Source of the DNA: Entamoeba histolytica HM-1:IMSS
Lineage: Eukaryota > Evosea > Mastigamoebida > Endamoebidae
Assembly: GCF_000208925.1 (NCBI RefSeq)
Contig: NW_001914913.1
Span: 3,377-67,376, forward strand
Direction: 5' to 3'
Length of the DNA: 64,000 bases
Positions 31,550-42,060 of the stretch are shown here, piece after piece. The position numbers were made by a program, and so were the translations under genes. The notes under the pieces are model-generated. The model saw only the letters and a list, made by a program, of their open reading frames with translations. It made no database searches and was not told the origin of the DNA. Within the stretch, counting starts at the first letter, position 1. Every line of letters starts with the position of its first letter.

Positions 31550-31573
31550 GTTCAAAATATGAATGTTTAAATA
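31550..31573 (-). promoter_or_regulatory. Core promoter of the left TLDc gene
   Basis: On the minus strand TATTTAAAC (31565-31573) is followed by GAACTT (ends 31548-31553), about 25-30 nt before the ATG at 31525. Same arrangement as the right copy. Confidence 0.6.
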
Positions 31574-31740
31574 GTAAATACACATTATTAACACATCAAT
31601 TCAAAGATTATTTTTAACATCATTTTATTTTAAATAAATGTTATTTATTTTATTTTTACAATAACAATAAATATATAATAATATTAATAATATAATAATA
31701 ATAAAATTATAATATTGTTATTTTCTATAATTAGTTTATT

Positions 31741-32020
31741 TTTAGTATTATTAGAATTTTGTTAAAAATAACAAAAAAAATGAAGAGAAGAAAAATCAAT
31801 TAAGTTTTATTTTTATTATTTCTTCGTTTATGATTTGAATTTTCATGTTTTAACAATAATACTTCTAACAAATAATTTAATAAAGATAATAAATGATAAA
31901 CAAAAATAAGATAATAAAATAAGAATAAGAAATAAAAGAGAATAGAAATGAAATAATTATTATAAACACACAATGAAAGAAATTAAAATAAAAAGCAATT
32001 AATTAAGTATTAATAGAACT
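31741..32020. other. Spacer between the left repeat arm and the LINE 3' end
   Basis: AT-rich. The last 130 nt (about 31870-32000) have the A/G-rich plus-strand skew seen at 28401-29400. No gene. Confidence 0.4.
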
Positions 32021-32024
32021 AGCT

Positions 32025-32512
32025 TCTATTCTTCCTGGCTCAGGGGAGACTAATCACATCCCTTCGTCTTCATCTTCTTCTAGCAGCTCTACGGAGTATG
32101 TTTGGTTGTGATAGAAGTTGTATTCCATGACATCAATCATGTTTTTTATTACAAGGTCTTTAATTTCTTTCTCGATGTTAATGTCAATTTTTTATTTCTT
32201 TAATTAATTTAACACTTGAGTTATTTATTAATCCATTGATTGAGATTACTACTGGAATTATTCTGACATCTTTTAATTTTTCTATTTTCATTAGAATATT
32301 CTTTAATTCTTTATACTTATTTCTTTTCTTCATTTACACTCAATTAATATTGTGATCAGCCACAATAGTCATATCAAATAATAGACCAGTTTTGTTCTTT
32401 TTATCTAATACATATATGGTATTTTGTGGTATTATCCATCACTTTTATGCATTATTTGTTTGTTCAATATCATTATAATGTCTTTATATTGTAACACTGT
32501 TTCATATGGAGG
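32025..32512 (-). mobile_element. LINE 3' segment: end of ORF2 with endonuclease domain and short tail
   Basis: Read on the minus strand, this encodes the C-terminal part of a LINE ORF2. It has YVLDKKNKTGLLFDMTIVAD, matching the (P)D-x(12-14)-D restriction-like endonuclease region, then a KKRNKYKELKNIL helix and RIIPVVISINGLI. After a one-base shift near 32190 it continues DINIEKEIKDLVIKNMID to LLEEDEDEGM and a stop at about 32050. There are in-frame stops near 32335 and 32345 and a frameshift, so it is dead. R4-clade LINEs with this endonuclease are known from Entamoeba (EhLINEs). Confidence 0.7.
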
Positions 32513-32544
32513 TTTTTTTATAATAAAAAAACAATGTAAATACA

Positions 32545-34847
32545 AGAATAATAAAGATTACACCCATAACTAACACAAATGGTTAACAATAAATGAGATT
32601 CAAGAAAGAATAAAAAGAATAACAAGTGAATGGAATGAAGGAGATTATGAAAAATACTCAAGAAGTAAGAAGATGAAAGAAAAAGATGATATGATATTCT
32701 TCAAGAAGTATATTCAATCAAAAAGAAAAAGATAAATGAAAGAATCAAAGAAGAAAATAAAGAAAAATACAAAAGAAATTGAAGAAAAAACATTAAAACA
32801 ATTGAAGAATAAATTAAAAACAAAATGCAATTAAAGAAATGAATGATAGATGTAAAATTGCAAGAATAATAAAAAAGAGAACAAAATAAAAATACAAGAA
32901 ATACAACAAAACAAAGAAATAGAAATTTAATTGAAGTGTTGTATTGTTTTGAAATTAATTGGTTAAATAAGAAATTATATAAGAAATTAAGATGGAAACA
33001 AATAGAAAGTATAATAAAAGCAATAAACATCAATGTAAATAATGAAAAAGAATATATTAAATATATTAAAATATCACATAAAATAAAAGAAAGCACTAAA
33101 CGGTACATTAAAGTGAAAGTAAATGATATAACAGAAGGAAGAGTAGAGTGTGATTCAATAATAAAAAACATCATATTAAAGAATAACTCTACAGAAATTG
33201 ATGAAGAATATCTTAACACTCTCATCAATAAAATAAAAGAAATGAAAATAGAAAAATGTACAAACATTAATTACTACTTTCAAAGAAAAGAAGCTGACCG
33301 ATTAATAATGGAAATTAATAATAGATGGGTATTGTCAGGAAGCAGAATGCATGATCTGCAAGATGATATGAAGAAGATTTCAATGGTTATGCACCTCTAT
33401 CTCCAAAATAAAATAATAAGAGATAAATTTGATGAAATAAAAGAAATATAAAGAAAATCAATAGACTAGAAGATTTGGTCAAGGGAAGAAAATGGTACAG
33501 AATAAAGTGCATCATGAAATTAAAAGAATATGATGAAGAATGAACTAAAGTTAAAGCACTAGAAAGAATAAAATACCTAAAATATATGATGACAATGATA
33601 AAAGAATTAAATTTAATAAGGAAGAAATAGTCAGAATCAATACAAATAAAATCATGTTTGATTCTAACAAGAAAATTAGAATAAGGAAGAAAGACCCAAA
33701 AAATGAAATATACCCAAATAACGATATTACTTTAGAATATTGGAAATCGTTATATGAAACACAGATGATATTAAATAAAGAGAATTGAAAATAAAACAAA
33801 TCACCTTGTGGAATGAAAGATATATCAATTATGATAATGTCATAATAACAATAAATGAATTAAATTTAAGTATAATGAAAATAAATAACTGGAAAACACA
33901 ATGAATAGACACTATATATGGGTATTATTGGAAAAGGATATCATCATCAAGAGAAGTCATTCTCAACATCTTCAATGAATGGTTAAACTTCATTCAAAAC
34001 ATCAAATTAGACATGGTAAGTTGAAGAACTTTATTAATCCACAAAGTGATATGAATAATGTCACTAATTATTATCATATCAGTTGTACAAATGTAATTAT
34101 GAAAGTATTTACATCAATATTAAAAGAAAAGATTCACAGAAGACTTAACATGAATAATGAATCATTTAAAATCAGTAGCAACCAATTGGGATGTAAATTG
34201 CAATCTTTAGCTGCTAAAGAAGGAATAATTAATAGTTATATGATGAAGCAGCAGAAAGAAGAGAAATACCCAAAATATGTGGAGTCATATTATGACATTA
34301 AAAAAGCATATGACACTGTCAACCACGAATGGGTTATTGAATCATTAAAATATTTTAATGTAGAGGGAATCATCATTGACATGATTGAAAGTATGATGAC
34401 TAGATTGAAGATATTCATCGGTTATAAATTTAATGAATATCTAGGCAATATTAAATTAAATAGAGGAATTTTACAAGGTGATTTCTTATCCCCTCTACTC
34501 TTCATCATTCAGATGAATGTAATTTCTCAAATCATCGAAGAGAAATTCCCAAAAGCAAATCACACATTATATATGGATGATTTGAGAATAATGACACAAA
34601 GTAGTGAAGAAATGGGAATAATTCACAATGAAATTAAAGAAATAATAAGTTACATATGGAAATGAATGAGAAAAAGTCAGGATTGGTATTAAAAACATTA
34701 AGAAAATCCCAGATGGAATGCAAAACATCCCCGTAGTTGAAGGTGAGGACTTGTATAAATACTTAGGAATATGGCAGTCCGACGAAATTGATGACACCTT
34801 CAATTGTAAATCCATCAAAGAAAAAATGATGAAGAAGATGGAAGAAA
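32545..34847 (+). mobile_element. LINE ORF2 5' and reverse transcriptase segment, opposite orientation to the 3' segment
   Basis: Plus-strand pieces read as one LINE polyprotein with several frame breaks. WLTINEIQERIKRITSEWNEG is near 32580. A 171-residue piece spans 32936-33451. A pre-RT stretch near 33690-33770 (KKDPKNEIYPNNDITLEYW) follows, then the reverse transcriptase at 33979-34665. The RT keeps its catalytic motifs: KKAYDTVNHEW (first Asp), GILQGDFLSPLLF and the YMDD box. After another shift comes EGEDLYKYLGIWQSDE and then the segment stops at 34847, exactly where the right repeat arm begins. Stops and shifts make it inactive despite an intact RT active site. Confidence 0.75.
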
Positions 34848-35010
34848 TAAACTAATTATAGAAAATAACAATATTATAATTTTATTATTATTATATTATT
34901 AATATTATTATATATTTATTGTTATTGTAAAAAATAAATAAAAGTCATTTGTTTAGAATAAAATGGTAATAAAAATAATGATTGACTTTATGTTAATAAC
35001 GTGGATTAAT

Positions 35011-35036
35011 TATTTAAACATTCATATTTTGAACTT
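35011..35036 (+). promoter_or_regulatory. Core promoter of the right TLDc gene
   Basis: TATTTAAAC at 35011-35019 and GAACTT at 35031-35036, followed after 22 nt by the ATG. Conserved in the inverted partner. Confidence 0.6.
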
Positions 35037-35058
35037 ATAAACATCAAATTAAATTAAA

Positions 35059-36159
35059 ATGGAAGAGTTAATAAACAAGAATAACCAATTGTATAAAGAA
35101 TTAGTAGAAACACTTCCAAACATTCAACAATCAATTGATGATACTACTAAGAATTATAAATATTATATAGGAAGTATTAAAAATGAAGTATTTAAAATAA
35201 AAGAGAATGAAACATACTCAGAAGCAATTAAAAGAGGAGAAGGAATATTTGATAGGATGGATGAAACAGAAAGAAGAAGAAAATTAGTGATAAAAAAAAG
35301 TCAATTAACAATCAATCAAATAGAAATAATGAAGAATAAAATGTCGAGAATCATAGAAGAATGTAAATCAGATGACGAAACACTAGGTAAACCACGGAAT
35401 GAGTTAATAAATAAAATCATTAATATAGAAGAAATGGTAATGAAAAACAAACTATTCAAAACACCAGAAGAAAAAGATAAAATAACACAAAAATTTAATA
35501 AGACGAAAGAAGAATGGGAAACATATTACAGTGATTATTTAGAAAGGAAGAAGATCAAAGAAGAAGAAAGGAAGAAACAAGAAGAAGAAAAGAAGAAGAA
35601 ACAAGAAGAAGAGAGGTTGCAAAGAATAAGAGGAATATCAGTACAAAAATATCAAATTCAACAAATAGAAGAATGGACAAATAGAAAAGTATTCAATATA
35701 CTATTTGATTCAGATATTGATGATTGGACTAGAAATACATCAGTATTTAAACAACGAATATGGAATAAAGAACATATAATAATTATTATTGAAGACGAAG
35801 AAGGAAATAAATTTGGAGGATATGTTAATTCTAAAATTGATGAAGTTGATGAATGGATATATGATTCAAAATCATTTGTATTTTCATTAGAATCAAATGG
35901 AAGAATAAAAGGAATGATAAAATTTGATATTAAAAAACCACAACATGCGTTTGTTTTATGTTATCAATCAAATAAAGATTGTTTATTTGGGTTTGGACAA
36001 AGACAAGTTGACATTTGTGTTTGCAAAGAAAATGATAAAACAAAATCATCTTGTAAACAAAATGCATTTGAATATAAAGGAATATCAAATGCACTTTGTG
36101 GAAAAGAATTTCCATACCATTTCACACCAAAACGAATCATAGTAATTGAAATGAAATGA
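35059..36159 (+). CDS. Coiled-coil and TLDc-domain protein (right copy of the inverted pair)
   Basis: 366 residues. The first half (about 1-197) is helical with a strongly charged coiled coil (KIKEEERKKQEEEKKKKQEEE near 168-190). The TLDc domain covers about 200-366, with IEEWTNRKVFNILFDSDIDDW at its start and PYHFTPKRIIVIEMK at its end. It is intact and has a promoter of its own. Most of the TLDc part is identical to the left copy, but a few stretches differ sharply (for example HAFVLCYQSNKDCLFGFGQR against HAFWLDNHSDYCLFQFGN). Function unknown; the coiled coil suggests oligomers. Confidence 0.82.
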   Translation: MEELINKNNQLYKELVETLPNIQQSIDDTTKNYKYYIGSIKNEVFKIKENETYSEAIKRGEGIFDRMDETERRRKLVIKKSQLTINQIEIMKNKMSRIIEECKSDDETLGKPRNELINKIINIEEMVMKNKLFKTPEEKDKITQKFNKTKEEWETYYSDYLERKKIKEEERKKQEEEKKKKQEEERLQRIRGISVQKYQIQQIEEWTNRKVFNILFDSDIDDWTRNTSVFKQRIWNKEHIIIIIEDEEGNKFGGYVNSKIDEVDEWIYDSKSFVFSLESNGRIKGMIKFDIKKPQHAFVLCYQSNKDCLFGFGQRQVDICVCKENDKTKSSCKQNAFEYKGISNALCGKEFPYHFTPKRIIVIEMK

Positions 36160-36330
36160 TTCAATCTTGAATCATTCAAAATAAACTAAAAACAATGAAG
36201 AATATGAACATTTTATTCATCTGCCAATGAATGAAATGGTGAATTAAAAATGGATATAATTCAATGTTGATTTATTTTATTTCATTTGAAATATTCACAC
36301 TTAATGATGGTGTGTTTTTAATAAATAAAA

Positions 36331-36754
36331 GGACAATAACTAGATATATACATATTTGGATTTTCTTTATAGTGAAAAGTGTTTATTTCAGTTTCTTCAA
36401 TACACTTTATTTGTATCATAAAATTCATTTCAAAGACTCTCATATTAGAATATTTTTCTTCTAATATGCATCCAGAATTGAAAATATAAAATATTCATTC
36501 TTTCATATTTTTTATTATTATTCTTCAAGGATTATTAAGAAATTTTATTTATAATTTTAGTTTCTTTAATCTTCTTACAGACTCATTGTGAATTAATCCA
36601 TTTATAATATAACAGGTATTATTTCTACAGATATTAATTCTCTATTCTGTCTTAGTTTTTCTTGTAATGATTTTCAAAAACAAATAATAAAATCCAAAAG
36701 AATGAAAATAAAAAATAAATAAAAATCTATAAAAAATGTTTAATTTAATTACAC
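36331..36754. other. Spacer at the right edge of the accessory island
   Basis: No supported gene; AT-rich with no retroelement words recognised. The next gene starts with a TTTAATTTAATT leader. Confidence 0.45.
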
Positions 36755-37434
36755 ATGGAAGAATTACCTTATTTTGATGAAGATATACAACCTCAAAAAT
36801 TAAGAATTTGTGAGAAATGTGGATTACATCCAAATATTTGTATATGCCAGTTAATTCCTAAAGAAAAAGAACATGATAACTATCCATATTTAATTATACT
36901 TCAAGATCCAAGAGAGGCAAAAGTAAAATTAAATACAGTAAAGTTAATTGACAAATATTTTAAACACGTTGAGATATATAAAAAAAATTTACCTATTGAA
37001 CTTATTGATAAAATTCAACAAAAACCAAATGAGTTTGCTGTTTTATTTCCACGTAAAACAGCAAAAATAATTGATGATGGAAATGATATTTCATTTACAC
37101 AACAATACAAATATATTATCATTATTGATGGTACTTGGGATCAAGCAAAGTCTATTTATAATAGAAATAAATTACTTCATCAATTAGATACTGTTTGTAT
37201 TGTTTTTTTATAAAGATTTTAGTTAAAATAAAAATTTATTATTAGTTAATATTAAGTAATGGAAATAATTATTCTCAATACAATGAAATTAGAAAAGAGA
37301 TTAGTGGTGGAATGTCTACTTTTGAAGCTACTATAACAACAATATCAATTATAATGAATGAACCATCTATGATTATTGATAGAAATAATATAATGAAAAA
37401 ATTTATAGAAATGAGAACAAAATATTATGAATAA
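36755..37434 (+). CDS. DTW-domain tRNA-uridine aminocarboxypropyltransferase (two exons)
   Basis: Exon 1 (36755-37192) and exon 2 (37246-37434) join over a 53-nt intron at 37193-37245 (GTTTGTA...TTAG, phase 0), giving 208 residues. The N-terminal zinc-type motif is CEKCGLHPNICIC (20-32). The DTW box appears as IDGTWDQAKSIYNRN, and exon 2 supplies the conserved Y-x-x-RKEISGGMSTFEA motif. These enzymes (TapT/DTWD1/DTWD2) add a 3-amino-3-carboxypropyl group to uridine in tRNA using S-adenosylmethionine. The splice is needed: the unspliced frame ends in IVFL without the last motif. Confidence 0.85.
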
Positions 37435-37551
37435 TAAATGAATATTATAGTTTTAAAAACCCTTTTATAATTTTTAATATTTAAAAGAAGAAAGAAGATG
37501 TTCAAATAAAATTGAATTAATTTCCTTTGTTTTAATCAAAATCAGATTAGA

Positions 37552-38544
37552 TTACTTTGTTAATTCATCAAATTTATTGTAATCATCTTCTCCTTTTCCA
37601 AGTTTTCTTTTAATCATTGGTAAAAGAGCCAAAGTACCGAAGACAATAAGGACTATGAGTAAAGTAGTATCAGCAAGACAAATAATAACAATGAAAGCAA
37701 TTTCACATCCTGTTTCAAGTGATTCAGAACCAGTAGTAACAGTTGGATCGAAACAATCAATGGTAGCTTCAGTTCCTTTTGGAACAGCAACTAACCACTG
37801 ACCATCACATTGGCTTACAACATCATACTCTTTATTTGTAGCAGAAACAGAAACAGTCATTTTTTCTGGGAATCCTTTAGCATTGTATATTAATGGAATA
37901 GCAACTTCAGCCTTTTCTTTTAATTGTTCTTCAGTTGCATTAACAATAAATTGAACATTATCTAAAGCAGAGAAAGCAACATTTTCACGAGCATAAATAT
38001 GTGAAAATGTATCAGAATCAAAGGAAACAGTAAAGACAGTATTAATAATAGTATAATTGGCTTCACTCAAATCCTTTTCACAGATGAAAGAAACAGATTC
38101 AGTATTTGAACTAACAATTGTAGAATCAGAAATTGTACAAACACCAGCACATCTAAAGATAGTATTTCTAGTAGCAACAGTATTATTTTCTTCAACTTCT
38201 TGAGAACCAATTGTTATAGTTGATAAGTTAGCAAGTTTATATTGAATTCTTTGTGATTTTAAAATAACATTATTTGTTTTAAAAACGTCATTAACATAAA
38301 GAGCAAAGGTAAGGTCATAAGCTCTTGTAATGAGAGTTCCAATTTGACCAGTTACATTAACAATTTCTCTAGATGGAGTATTGGTAAAGTCCATTTCACA
38401 GTCATCTCCTTCACATGGGCACAAAGTATCACAATATCTTTCATAATAAACTGAACCATTTTGATAATTAGTATTATCATTAATATGTTCATCAAAAGTA
38501 CATTTATTAGCTAAAGCAAGGGCAATGAAGAAAATGAGGAGCAT
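37552..38544 (-). CDS. Type I membrane protein of unknown function
   Basis: 330 residues from the ATG at 38544; the codon just upstream is GTG, so this start is preferred. A signal peptide (MLLIFFIALALA) is followed by a Cys-rich N-terminal part (YCDTLCPCEGDDCEMDF), then a strand-rich lumenal or extracellular region with N-glycosylation sites. One transmembrane helix lies near the C-terminus (about 282-305, IVIICLADTTLLIVLIVFGTLALL), with a short basic/acidic tail. I do not recognise the family; it looks like a surface or vacuolar receptor-type protein. Confidence 0.7.
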   Translation of the reverse strand: MLLIFFIALALANKCTFDEHINDNTNYQNGSVYYERYCDTLCPCEGDDCEMDFTNTPSREIVNVTGQIGTLITRAYDLTFALYVNDVFKTNNVILKSQRIQYKLANLSTITIGSQEVEENNTVATRNTIFRCAGVCTISDSTIVSSNTESVSFICEKDLSEANYTIINTVFTVSFDSDTFSHIYARENVAFSALDNVQFIVNATEEQLKEKAEVAIPLIYNAKGFPEKMTVSVSATNKEYDVVSQCDGQWLVAVPKGTEATIDCFDPTVTTGSESLETGCEIAFIVIICLADTTLLIVLIVFGTLALLPMIKRKLGKGEDDYNKFDELTK

Positions 38545-39019
38545 CACTTACTTTTTAAGTTTTTTCGATTTTCTAGTTTAATTATTTTAGTTTTAATTAG
38601 TTTTTTTATTATAAATTATAGTTTTTTATCATTTAAACTAAAACCTTCCAAATATTCAAAAGAAGTTCATTATTCTTTTCGATTAAAATCTTTCTCTTTT
38701 CCATTGTTGGAAGAAAATTCCAGAATTCTATTCTAAGAACATTCAGGATTTCTTCTTTTTATTTTTATTAATTAAGCTATTATGTTTTAATTTTCCCGAT
38801 TTAGTACATTAAATAAAAGTAATACATAAAAGATCTATTCAAAAGTAGTGAAATTGAGATATTCCATTTATTCTATTTTATTCATTAAGAACACTCCATT
38901 TTTTTCCTTTTTAAAAAAGATTGTTTTTTTCCTATTATATAGTAAAATCTTTTATTATTATAGTTCAATTGCTCAATCATTCAATTATTAATTTCTTTTT
39001 CATTTATAATATTTATAAT
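38545..39019. other. Intergenic spacer
   Basis: AT-rich and carrying the upstream region of the membrane protein gene and the downstream end of the LRR gene. No further gene seen. Confidence 0.4.
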
Positions 39020-40828
39020 TTATTCATCTCTATATATTTCTGATGTTTCATTTTCAAAGCTTATTGAACCATATGAATCACTTGTATTAAAATGTTCTTC
39101 ACTTTCATTAGAAGAAATTGAATTTTCAGTAAATAATTTGTCAGTGTTACAATCCATATAAATAATTGGTTTATTTGTTTTCATAAAAATGTTTTGTTTT
39201 AGGATTGAATGAAATGGATTATCTATTTCTACCCAATCACAGTCATACATTGAAAATTCATTAAGACATATATTTTGAGTATTCATAAAAGAAACAGATG
39301 ACTTTTCTAATTTAATTTCTTTAAGACATTGAGGAAGAATGATAAACAAATTACCAGAGTTAACAATATGAATAGTTGTTATTAAAACAGATGAAAGATC
39401 AATAATATTATTATATTGTAATGAATTAAATTTAAGTGATGTTAAAGTAGTTGGTAATTCAATAAATGTAAAACAACCATCAAGTTTTAAATTCACTAAT
39501 TGAGTATATTGACTTAATTTACAAGGAAATTCTTGTGATGATGTAATAACCAATTTCTTAATAAATGGAGAACAATAAAGAGAAGGAGTACATTCTAATT
39601 TTAATTTAGTTAAACTACTTGGAAATTGAATGAGAGCAGTATTAATAAATCCATTAGTAGTTAATTCTTTAAGATTTGTGAGTTTAGAGAAATTAGTATA
39701 ATCACCAACACTATGAATTTTTGTAAGTGTAGTTAAAATATTAATATCATAATTCATTTTTGAGAAGAAAGTACATAAATATTGTAATTTTGGTGGATTA
39801 GAAAATGTAACGTTTGAATTATTTAATGAAAGCCAAGTAACAGAATTAGGTATTTTTCCAATATAATGAGAATGATTCATTATTAATTTTGATACATTAA
39901 CTTGAGGAATAGAAATATCACCAACATAATAGATTGAGTTAGGATAAATTACTGATAACCAACTAATGTCATTTCTAATACTTTTAAAATGATTATAACT
40001 TGAAAAATCAATATAAACATGTTTATTATTAAAAATATTACAAAAGGATTTAAGAATAATATTTGAAGGTAAATAAGTATTAATAAAATTACTAATATCT
40101 ATTATGGTTTCTGGAAATACTATTTCATAATTACCAAAATAACTTACATAAATATTTGGATCCATTCCAACAATATATTGAGAATTACAAAAAATTATTT
40201 CATTTGTATGTTTAGGAAGAGTTAATTTATTTAATATTATTGAATCTATTTGAAAACAATACAAAATAATTTTATTTATTTTACATTTTGAAATAATATT
40301 AATTATATTATTATTTACTATTTTATAATAATAAATACTAATAAATTTTAATGTTTTAATATTATTTAATGTAGTAATAACTTCTTCATTTATATCATTA
40401 CAAATAATTTTTATTTTTATTAGTTTTATAAATTTATTTAAATTAAATAATTGAAAATTATTATTAATTGTTAATTCTATAATTTTATTTTCAATTTCAC
40501 TTAATAATGATGGAATTGTACTTGATGTTATAATAATTTGTTTAAATTTATTTTGAATATATTTTTTAAACATTATTAATAAATTTTCATCAATTCTAAT
40601 TGTCTCTATTTGAGGAAATAATTTTAATTCTTTTTGAAATTCAATATTTCTTATTAATTTTTCTGCTTTAAAAATACTAGAAATATCTTGAGAAATATTT
40701 AATGGATTAACTTTTATCATAAGCATAACATCATAACACTTTTTGTTAATAAATCCAAATTTTTCATTTACTTGAAAATTTTGATTATATCGAATAACAA
40801 TTGCTAAAAAACATTTCTCTAATTTCAT
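39020..40828 (-). CDS. Leucine-rich-repeat protein, large Entamoeba LRR family
   Basis: 602 residues. The N-terminus (about 1-45, FLAIVIRYNQNF...KCYDVMLMI) looks like the short domain that heads Entamoeba LRR/BspA-like proteins. About 18 irregular leucine-rich repeats follow, of the kind SLTKLKLECTP / NLKLDGCFTFIELPTTLTSL. The C-terminal 40 residues are acidic and Ser-rich. No signal peptide or membrane segment, so intracellular. Function unknown; a protein-interaction scaffold is likely. Confidence 0.7.
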   Translation of the reverse strand: MKLEKCFLAIVIRYNQNFQVNEKFGFINKKCYDVMLMIKVNPLNISQDISSIFKAEKLIRNIEFQKELKLFPQIETIRIDENLLIMFKKYIQNKFKQIIITSSTIPSLLSEIENKIIELTINNNFQLFNLNKFIKLIKIKIICNDINEEVITTLNNIKTLKFISIYYYKIVNNNIINIISKCKINKIILYCFQIDSIILNKLTLPKHTNEIIFCNSQYIVGMDPNIYVSYFGNYEIVFPETIIDISNFINTYLPSNIILKSFCNIFNNKHVYIDFSSYNHFKSIRNDISWLSVIYPNSIYYVGDISIPQVNVSKLIMNHSHYIGKIPNSVTWLSLNNSNVTFSNPPKLQYLCTFFSKMNYDINILTTLTKIHSVGDYTNFSKLTNLKELTTNGFINTALIQFPSSLTKLKLECTPSLYCSPFIKKLVITSSQEFPCKLSQYTQLVNLKLDGCFTFIELPTTLTSLKFNSLQYNNIIDLSSVLITTIHIVNSGNLFIILPQCLKEIKLEKSSVSFMNTQNICLNEFSMYDCDWVEIDNPFHSILKQNIFMKTNKPIIYMDCNTDKLFTENSISSNESEEHFNTSDSYGSISFENETSEIYRDE

Positions 40829-41547
40829 TTTAAAACTATTTGGATTTTCAGTTTTTGTATTATTTTAGTACTGTTTTTTTTTGTAAATATCTTCTTTTTT
40901 AAATTTTATGTGTTTTTAACGAAAAGATTATTGAATTATTTATTCTTAACTTCTTTTATTAAACTTTAATGAACCAACAAAAAAACAATAACTCTCTTAT
41001 CTCTTCTTTTTTTTTAATAAAACTTATGCCATTAAACTCAAAATAATAAATAAAATAACAAAAAGTTATTTTTATTGTTTATTTTTTAGTACAATGAAGT
41101 AAAATAAATAAAAACATATCAACTTCATTATAATTTATATACATAATGGAATAATAAACCTCATGAATTGAATTAAGTTATATATTCTATTAGCTATATA
41201 TATTACAATATTTTAGAAAATAATTAGAATATAATATTAGTTAGAATGTAAATTAATTTCTGAATAAGAATTTGATAGTATGAATTGGATTTATTTTGTT
41301 GGAATTACTTTAAATTAAAATATATATCATCAGTTAATACTCTATATAATGTGTTACTTTAAAATATTAAGAATTAAACTACTTTAAGAAGAATAATTTT
41401 TATTATGGATTATTAGTACTTAATCAATACAACATAATACCATTAATAAGATTATTTATCAAAACAAATTAAAGTATAACAAATAAGTTCAGTACATTTA
41501 TTTGTTAAAAGTTAAACAAACTTGATATATTTACTTTCTTATTGTTT
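40829..41547. other. AT-rich spacer
   Basis: About 0.7 kb without a supported frame. Extreme A/T content, with ATATAATATT-type words and no repeat unit. Confidence 0.4.
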
Positions 41548-42060
41548 TCATTTTAAATAAACATATCTTTGTTTGAAATAAATGTTCATAATAAAATAAA
41601 CTACTTCTTTTTCATTAAAAGAATTGATAATAAATACATTAAAATATACCTTACGATTAACAGATAAATACTGTTTTAATGAGTTGAAAAATTTTAATGA
41701 TATGTAATGAAGAGGAGAAAATATTATTTCAGAAGTTATATTGTTTGATATATGTAAACAAATATGACTGTATTGTTCTTCGTTTGACTGAAGAAAATGA
41801 AGTGTGTTATCAACAATAAATAGACAATTATATTTAATAACTATTAGCAAACATTATCATAATACGGTTTATGAATATACTAATTATATTAAAAGCTTTA
41901 TCTTTTGTATTGAATGTGTCAATTGATAGTATGAATATTCCAGTACCACTTCCAAGTACTAATTCATTCTTTCCAATTCTTTTTTGTGAAAGAAGTTCAA
42001 TAATTTTTGCATTATATTCATAATTGAGAATGTTTACTGGAACATCAATTTGACTATTCT
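41548..42060 (-). pseudogene. Decayed gene of unknown family
   Basis: On the minus strand a frame from about 42058 reads NSQIDVPVNILNYEYNAKII, then ELVLGSGTGIFILSIDTFNT, to a stop near 41834. One frame over, the protein-like sequence continues IVIKYNCLFIVDNTLHFLQ to 41548. The two look like one gene broken by a frameshift near 41840. A TTG that could head the second piece is not a convincing start. The GSGTGI string resembles a nucleotide- or cofactor-binding turn but is too short to name a family. Confidence 0.4.

Larger units (their letters stand above)
30825..31740. repeat. Left arm of long inverted repeat
   Basis: The reverse complement of this stretch matches 34847-36330 in order. Shared landmarks are ATGGTGTGTTTTTAATAAAT at the outer end, a 3' flank with AATGAATGAAATGGTGAATT, the TLDc coding sequence, the promoter with TATTTAAACATTCATATTTT, and the inner end AACTAATTATAGAAAATAAC. 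It is about 570 nt shorter than the right arm because the coiled-coil coding part is missing. Confidence 0.85.
34847..36330. repeat. Right arm of long inverted repeat
   Basis: Reverse complement of 30825-31740, with an extra block of about 570 nt at 35062-35640 encoding the coiled-coil part of the TLDc protein. The inner end (AACTAATTATAGAAAATAAC and the ATTATTATATTATTAATATT run) is nearly identical to its partner, and so is the 3' flank after the stop codon. Confidence 0.85.

Noticed and set aside
32701..33267. 188-codon minus-strand frame
   Set aside because: Antisense to the LINE coding strand; the hydrophobic product is a shadow of Lys/Glu-rich LINE sequence.
36264..36464. 66-codon frame after the right repeat arm
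   Set aside because: Lies partly inside the repeat's 3' flank, has Phe/Ile-rich random composition and no counterpart reading in the left arm.
38545..38547. Start one codon earlier for the type I membrane protein
   Set aside because: The codon is GTG; the ATG at 38544 starts the signal peptide directly.
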